Shown: positions 60,071-64,000 of the stretch, piece by piece
How the letters are laid out: each line of letters opens with the position of its first letter
Numbering within the stretch: the stretch's first letter is position 1
Assembly (NCBI GenBank): GCA_019421015.1
Contig: JAHZGC010000022.1
Span: 1-64,000, forward strand
Source of the DNA: Coriobacteriaceae bacterium
Lineage (GTDB): Bacteria; Actinomycetota; Coriobacteriia; Coriobacteriales; UMGS124
Direction of reading: 5' to 3'
Length of the DNA stretch: 64,000 nucleotides
Made by a program: the position numbers and the translations under genes
Notes under the pieces: model-generated
Seen by the model: the letters and a program-made list of their open reading frames with translations, nothing else
What the model was told of the DNA's origin: nothing
Database searches by the model: none

Positions 60071-60174
60071 GCCCCAGAAGACGGGCACGGTGGCGGGGAG
60101 GACCTCCGACCGTTGTGGGCTGTCCATGCCACACCACCGTCTACCACGTCTTCACAACCCCAGCCGCGCAGGCA

Positions 60175-62121
60175 TTACCTGTAATCGAGCCCTGCGGCCT
60201 CGTATCCCAACAGCCGCTCGAAGATGATACGCAGGTCCTCGTCATCCAGGTAGCCGCCCTCGAGACAGCCGCGGTCAATCGCGTCGAGCATCGTTTGCTC
60301 CTTTTCCTTCAAACGATTATAAATCACGGCGTCGAGGGAGAGTTCCCGACCGTCACGCATGAACTTCTCAAGCATGAAGTAGTAGCGTGTCTTCTGGTCG
60401 TCGGGCAGACCAAGGCGATGTATGCGATCCTTAGACTGCAGCAGATGAACCAGGTTGTAGCTATATTCGAAATACACTGCGTCATGGCACACGCTATGCA
60501 ACGACACCGACTCGGCGAGCGTCTGCGGATTCGTCACGAGCACCTTGAAGCGCCCCGCCCGGAAATCGTCCAGAATCTCCCGACGCTCGTCCTGCGGAGT
60601 CGACCCACAAATCACCTCAGTGGGAATACCCATAGCAGAAAGGTCACGGTGTAAGTTCGTGATACTACGTACGAAGATGCACCACACCACAACGGGGCGC
60701 CCCTGAGTCACTATATCGGCCACCAATTGCTCGCACGCCACAAGCTTCGAACTTGGCCGACTGCGCTCGATGGCCTCGTAGAACGTCTGCGAGAAGTCGA
60801 CGTAGTCGATGTCGGAATAGTCGTCACCCACCTGGTCGAGTACGTATTCAAGGTCACTAGGGTCCACGGCCGAGCAGAGCATCTCGGAATCGCTCTCGAG
60901 TTGAAGGGTGCGCACTATCCGTGCTAGGGCGTTGGGACACGACGCGTACAGAACGTGCAGCAGCGTGTTCTCGTCGGGCGTTGCCCCGACCTCCACGAGC
61001 TCATCGGGCTCCGGGCGCGGTACACCCAGCTCGTCCTTGTTCGTGCGGCAGAAGAAGGGCGCTAGGCTATCGTTCAGACTCATCTGAAGATCTACGTCGG
61101 GCGCGCGGAGCTCACCCGGTTCGTAGCCGAAGAAGGTGTCGTAATCCTCGGGGTACAGGATGTGCAGCAGGTTGTAGATATCCTGATAGGTGTTGGGGAT
61201 GGGCGTTCCCGTGAGTGCGATCACGAACTTCGCGCCCTCTGCCACTTCGAGCGCTGCACCCGCGCGCTTGCCGCCGATGGCCTTCACCCGATGCACCTCG
61301 TCGAACACGAGGAGCGTCTTGTGGGGGACGATGGCATGTAGCTCCCGCACGTAGCCCGAAAGAGACTCGTAGTTAAACATAAGCAGGTTACACGCGCCGC
61401 TGTCCAACGAAAGCGCATTGCGCCTACGCTCAGCTGGCATGGCCGCTATATCGGGATCGCCCAGCGAAAAGCACCTTAACGGCAGCTTCTCCCCAAAAGT
61501 GGCAACCCATTCCTTCTCCCACGACTCGAAGCCGTTCTTGGGGCACACCGCTACGATGCGCCGCGCAAGCCCCAGATGACGCAGGTAGGCGAACACGCCG
61601 AGCACCGTTGCAGTCTTACCGGCGCCGGGCACCGAGAAGTCGGCTGCACGCCCCACCGTGGCCATGAAGAAAGCATCGAGCATCTGGCGGTCGCGCAGGG
61701 GTCGCACCATCGAGGCATTCACTATGTCGCGAAACTCCCGGAAGCGCGGCCCCAGCCGCGGGTCGTCGGCAATGCTCTCGGCCGTCTGCGCTTTGATGGC
61801 GAGTCCCACCTCGGAGCGTTCACGTATGTAGGTCTCGCCAGCATTCACGAACGCACCGAAGCTCGGGTCCACCGCAACCTCGACGCCATGGCCATCGGCC
61901 TCCTGGATTGCTTCGAGCATCTCCTGGCACTCGCGCAGACCCATGCTGCCATCGAGCAGGATGCGGTCTCCGTCGGTGCCGTCAACGGCACTCGCAGGGT
62001 AGTACAGCCAGGCGCGCCACGCCGCCGATGCCATGAACGCAGCCACGTCCTGCCCTTCGACGCGCAAGTACATGCCCGGTCGAGCACTGTCGTAGCAGAC
62101 AACAATCTTAGGCACGCTCAT
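60175..62121 (-). CDS. SNF2/superfamily-2-type helicase ATPase
   Basis: 648 residues from ATG 62121 (overlaps the ParB-like stop by 14 bp; a TTG 12 bp upstream is weaker). Helicase motifs: I VPGAGKT (164-170), II FDEVH (Walker B, 274-277 DEVH), III TGTP (304-307), VI QSKDRIHRLGL (about 570). The C-terminal half carries the SNF2-like second RecA domain (VVVWCIFVRSITNLHRDL, VICGSTPQDERREILDDF). The first about 135 residues are a unique N-terminal domain, Trp/Tyr-rich, with no known motif. Probably a DNA translocase; last gene of the operon. Confidence 0.88.
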   Translation of the reverse strand: MSVPKIVVCYDSARPGMYLRVEGQDVAAFMASAAWRAWLYYPASAVDGTDGDRILLDGSMGLRECQEMLEAIQEADGHGVEVAVDPSFGAFVNAGETYIRERSEVGLAIKAQTAESIADDPRLGPRFREFRDIVNASMVRPLRDRQMLDAFFMATVGRAADFSVPGAGKTATVLGVFAYLRHLGLARRIVAVCPKNGFESWEKEWVATFGEKLPLRCFSLGDPDIAAMPAERRRNALSLDSGACNLLMFNYESLSGYVRELHAIVPHKTLLVFDEVHRVKAIGGKRAGAALEVAEGAKFVIALTGTPIPNTYQDIYNLLHILYPEDYDTFFGYEPGELRAPDVDLQMSLNDSLAPFFCRTNKDELGVPRPEPDELVEVGATPDENTLLHVLYASCPNALARIVRTLQLESDSEMLCSAVDPSDLEYVLDQVGDDYSDIDYVDFSQTFYEAIERSRPSSKLVACEQLVADIVTQGRPVVVWCIFVRSITNLHRDLSAMGIPTEVICGSTPQDERREILDDFRAGRFKVLVTNPQTLAESVSLHSVCHDAVYFEYSYNLVHLLQSKDRIHRLGLPDDQKTRYYFMLEKFMRDGRELSLDAVIYNRLKEKEQTMLDAIDRGCLEGGYLDDEDLRIIFERLLGYEAAGLDYR

Positions 62122-63319
62122 CAATCTCACCAATCAGCTGTTCCACCTTGTCGGCGACGGCCACGAGGTTACGTCGCACCTTCTCGAGTTCGTCGGGTCC
62201 CAGCACGTCGAGCATCTCGGGGAGAATCTTCTCGAGCTCGAAGAGGCAGTCGGCCGACTTCTTGGCCGGCGTGTCCATAAGTTTGATACGTCGCACGGTT
62301 TCCCTGGCGCGGTCCCCCGCGCGCCTGAAACCCTCGACAAGGTTGGCGTTTGAACGCAGCTCGCTCACTTTCTCGCGGGTAAGGGCACCGGGGCCCATCA
62401 TCTCAAGAAGTTCAGACATCGCTTGTTGTTCAGCCACCTTAAAGCCCGCCTCGGCGTCCGTACCCGCCACGTTGCCGAAGTCCCTGACATAGCGGGTAAT
62501 GTCGCCCTCGGGCTGCACCACCATATTGGCGAACATGAGCCGCTTGACAAGCTGCTTGTCGCGCTTGCTGTCGTATTTCTTCAACACACGGCTGAACTCG
62601 CCCAAGGGACCGTCCACCTTGAGAGCGCGGGCAAGGTGATACTGCTCGGGCGCCTGACAAAACTCGAGAAACTCTTCCATGTACTGTGCGCGATCGACGA
62701 GTTTTCTGACCTCGGCCTCGGTCATCCCCGTTGCATTACCGTACTCCGCCGGGGTAATGAGGTGGTTCTTTACCACGTCGCGGTACACGCCCACGAGGCG
62801 GTCGACCGGGTCGTAGGTGACCTTTTCCTCCTCGCCGATTTGGATAGCGAGCTCAAGTAGCTTGATACGTTTGGGGTCGCTGCCGGTGGCGTCGTCGAGG
62901 ATGGCAGCCTCGAACCAGCCGACCTCGTTTTTTGCCCGCGCACAGCGGCGGATGCACGTCAGGCGGCGATTGCCATCGATGACGCGCCCGTCGTTGAGCA
63001 CGATACCTGGTCTCAACTGACCGCGAAGGGCGATGCTCTTCTCGGTCTTCCTAAGCGCCTCGGGGTTGCTCTCGACGATAAACCCTTCGATAACAGTATT
63101 GTACTCGTCACGTCCAAGGGTGAGCAGGTCCGCGCCCTGTGCCGAGTTGTACTCGCTCACCCAGGTGGCGATGCGATCATTCTGGTCGTTATAGAACAGC
63201 AGGCCACATTTGATGCGGTAGATATCGAAGTCCCGCGTCACATTGTCGATGGAATGTTTCTCTTTGCGCCCCGTCGGCAGGACATTGCCGGTCTTGATTC
63301 CTTCGTCAAGCAAGCCCAT
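62108..63319 (-). CDS. ParB/DndB-like nuclease-fold protein
   Basis: 403 residues from ATG 63319 (GGAGGCACGCG). Residues about 80-160 hold a ParB N-terminal domain: IALRGQLRPGIVLNDGRVIDGNRRLTCIRR, with the DGNRR (115-119) nucleotide/catalytic loop. The rest is helical with a KorB/ParB-like middle (TPAEYGNATGMTEAEVRKLVDRAQYMEEFLEF, a probable HTH). No chromosome-partition ParA is near, so a role in DNA modification or defence is more likely than partition. Overlaps both neighbours by 14 bp. Confidence 0.82.
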   Translation of the reverse strand: MGLLDEGIKTGNVLPTGRKEKHSIDNVTRDFDIYRIKCGLLFYNDQNDRIATWVSEYNSAQGADLLTLGRDEYNTVIEGFIVESNPEALRKTEKSIALRGQLRPGIVLNDGRVIDGNRRLTCIRRCARAKNEVGWFEAAILDDATGSDPKRIKLLELAIQIGEEEKVTYDPVDRLVGVYRDVVKNHLITPAEYGNATGMTEAEVRKLVDRAQYMEEFLEFCQAPEQYHLARALKVDGPLGEFSRVLKKYDSKRDKQLVKRLMFANMVVQPEGDITRYVRDFGNVAGTDAEAGFKVAEQQAMSELLEMMGPGALTREKVSELRSNANLVEGFRRAGDRARETVRRIKLMDTPAKKSADCLFELEKILPEMLDVLGPDELEKVRRNLVAVADKVEQLIGEIDERA

Positions 63320-64000
63320 CGCGTGCCTCCTTCTTCCATGCTTCCTTGGATGAGTAGTATGCGTCTCCAATGTCGTCGTAGTAGACCCCGGAGTTATGTA
63401 CAGTCGTCGTCAGGAGCGGCGCAGGGCATGTGATGCCCAGCTCGCTCACAAGCAGCCGCGGTAGATCATCGCGTTCGATTCCCTCATGGCGGGCAACGAG
63501 CCACTCGATGAGGTCGGTTGCCGCAAACCGCCCCTCTCCGCCGGTTACAAACACCTTGGATCCGGCGAGCGTGCAGCTACGAAAGAGATCGCTCGCGTCA
63601 AGCAGTCCCGCATAGAAATCGTCGGGCATTTCCAAGCTGTACAAAGGGTGTGAGGAGCCGTTGCTTGCACGCAAGCTCCCCACGGTGAAGGGTGCGCCCT
63701 CTGGTACATCCATGCTCACCGCAGGCGCGAACGATTCGATGTCTGCCACGCGAGCTCCCAGAACATCATGCAGCCTTGTGAACGAGATGTAGCTATCGCC
63801 CTCGTAGACAAGCACTTGATGGTTCGAAAGAGCCTGGCGCAGTACGTGCCGGAAGGAAGGGTGTCTCCACACGGCGTCTTCGAACCCAGCGTCGCCCTTC
63901 GCGAAGGACGGGTGGGCATCCAGTAACCGCGTGAAATGCCCAATGGGTGTGTCTTCCTCACGGAAAAGGAGATCGTGGTCCTCGTAGTAGCCAGCATCTT
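63306..64000 (-). CDS. Unknown protein, N-terminus beyond window
   Basis: About 230 residues up to the window edge (frame open at base 64000), so the protein is longer. The visible part includes DFYAGLLDASDLFRSCTLAGSKVFVTG, a central beta-rich stretch, and a C-terminal winged-helix-like segment (DLIEWLVARHEGIERDDLPRLLVSELGI). I do not recognise the family. It is the upstream gene of the ParB-like and helicase genes, overlapping the ParB-like gene by 14 bp, so it is probably part of the same system. Confidence 0.7.
   Translation of the reverse strand, partial: DAGYYEDHDLLFREEDTPIGHFTRLLDAHPSFAKGDAGFEDAVWRHPSFRHVLRQALSNHQVLVYEGDSYISFTRLHDVLGARVADIESFAPAVSMDVPEGAPFTVGSLRASNGSSHPLYSLEMPDDFYAGLLDASDLFRSCTLAGSKVFVTGGEGRFAATDLIEWLVARHEGIERDDLPRLLVSELGITCPAPLLTTTVHNSGVYYDDIGDAYYSSKEAWKKEARDGLA

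Noticed and set aside
62108..63319. Chromosome or plasmid partition ParB
   Set aside because: No ParA, no parS-like palindromes nearby, and the gene is fused by overlaps to a helicase gene; a partition role is not supported.

Overview
The window is 64 kb of high-GC DNA (codon third positions almost all G or C) with dense, mostly leftward operons. The gene content suggests an anaerobic, menaquinone-using actinobacterium, most likely a Coriobacteriia relative (Eggerthella/Gordonibacter/Slackia-like). The indicators are a multihaem nitrite reductase, ApbE, hydrogenase maturation genes next to a Tat translocase, a probable futalosine-pathway deaminase next to MenG, and several peptide-uptake systems. 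This taxonomic call is inferred from gene content and composition, not from a marker gene.

Layout. 0-9 kb: FeoB (5' cut), a five-haem NrfA nitrite reductase behind an FNR-type box, a Crp/FNR regulator co-transcribed with ApbE, a ClC channel, and a holin-like / HD-domain / CmpB-type membrane cluster. 9-23 kb: two complete peptide ABC importers. One has two Tat-exported binding proteins plus OppBCDF; the other has a lipoprotein binding protein, permeases, two ATPases and a metallo-beta-lactamase-fold hydrolase. 23-34 kb: a leftward run tatA-tatC-hypA-hypB-type IA topoisomerase, a STAS protein, a TPR protein, and aminotransferase-MenG-amidohydrolase. 34-46 kb: a MetRS with a degenerate KMSKS loop, membrane proteins, an ABC-F protein with an attenuator-like leader, a CoA-disulfide-reductase/rhodanese fusion, an M13 peptidase and an AraC/GyrI-like regulator.

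46-58 kb is accessory: alpha/beta hydrolase, TetR-flavodoxin pair, an excisionase-type HTH/periplasmic-binding-protein regulator divergent from an AbrB-family membrane protein, a GAPDH C-terminal remnant, an ArsR/thioredoxin/two-permease metalloid cluster, MarR-MATE, and TrmO. 58-64 kb is visibly less GC-rich. It holds a GIY-YIG/DUF4357 protein, a membrane coiled-coil protein, and a tightly overlapping operon of an unknown protein, a ParB-like protein and a SNF2-type helicase. That operon is the best candidate in the window for an undescribed, possibly defence-related, system.

Non-coding structure is rich. There is a family of about 105-bp palindromic repeats (four copies plus a core-less hairpin) that mostly abut or supply gene stop codons. 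There is also a separate 164-bp inverted-repeat element, clear operators for TetR, MarR, ArsR-type and FNR-type regulators, and many terminator hairpins. I saw no tRNA, rRNA or CRISPR array.
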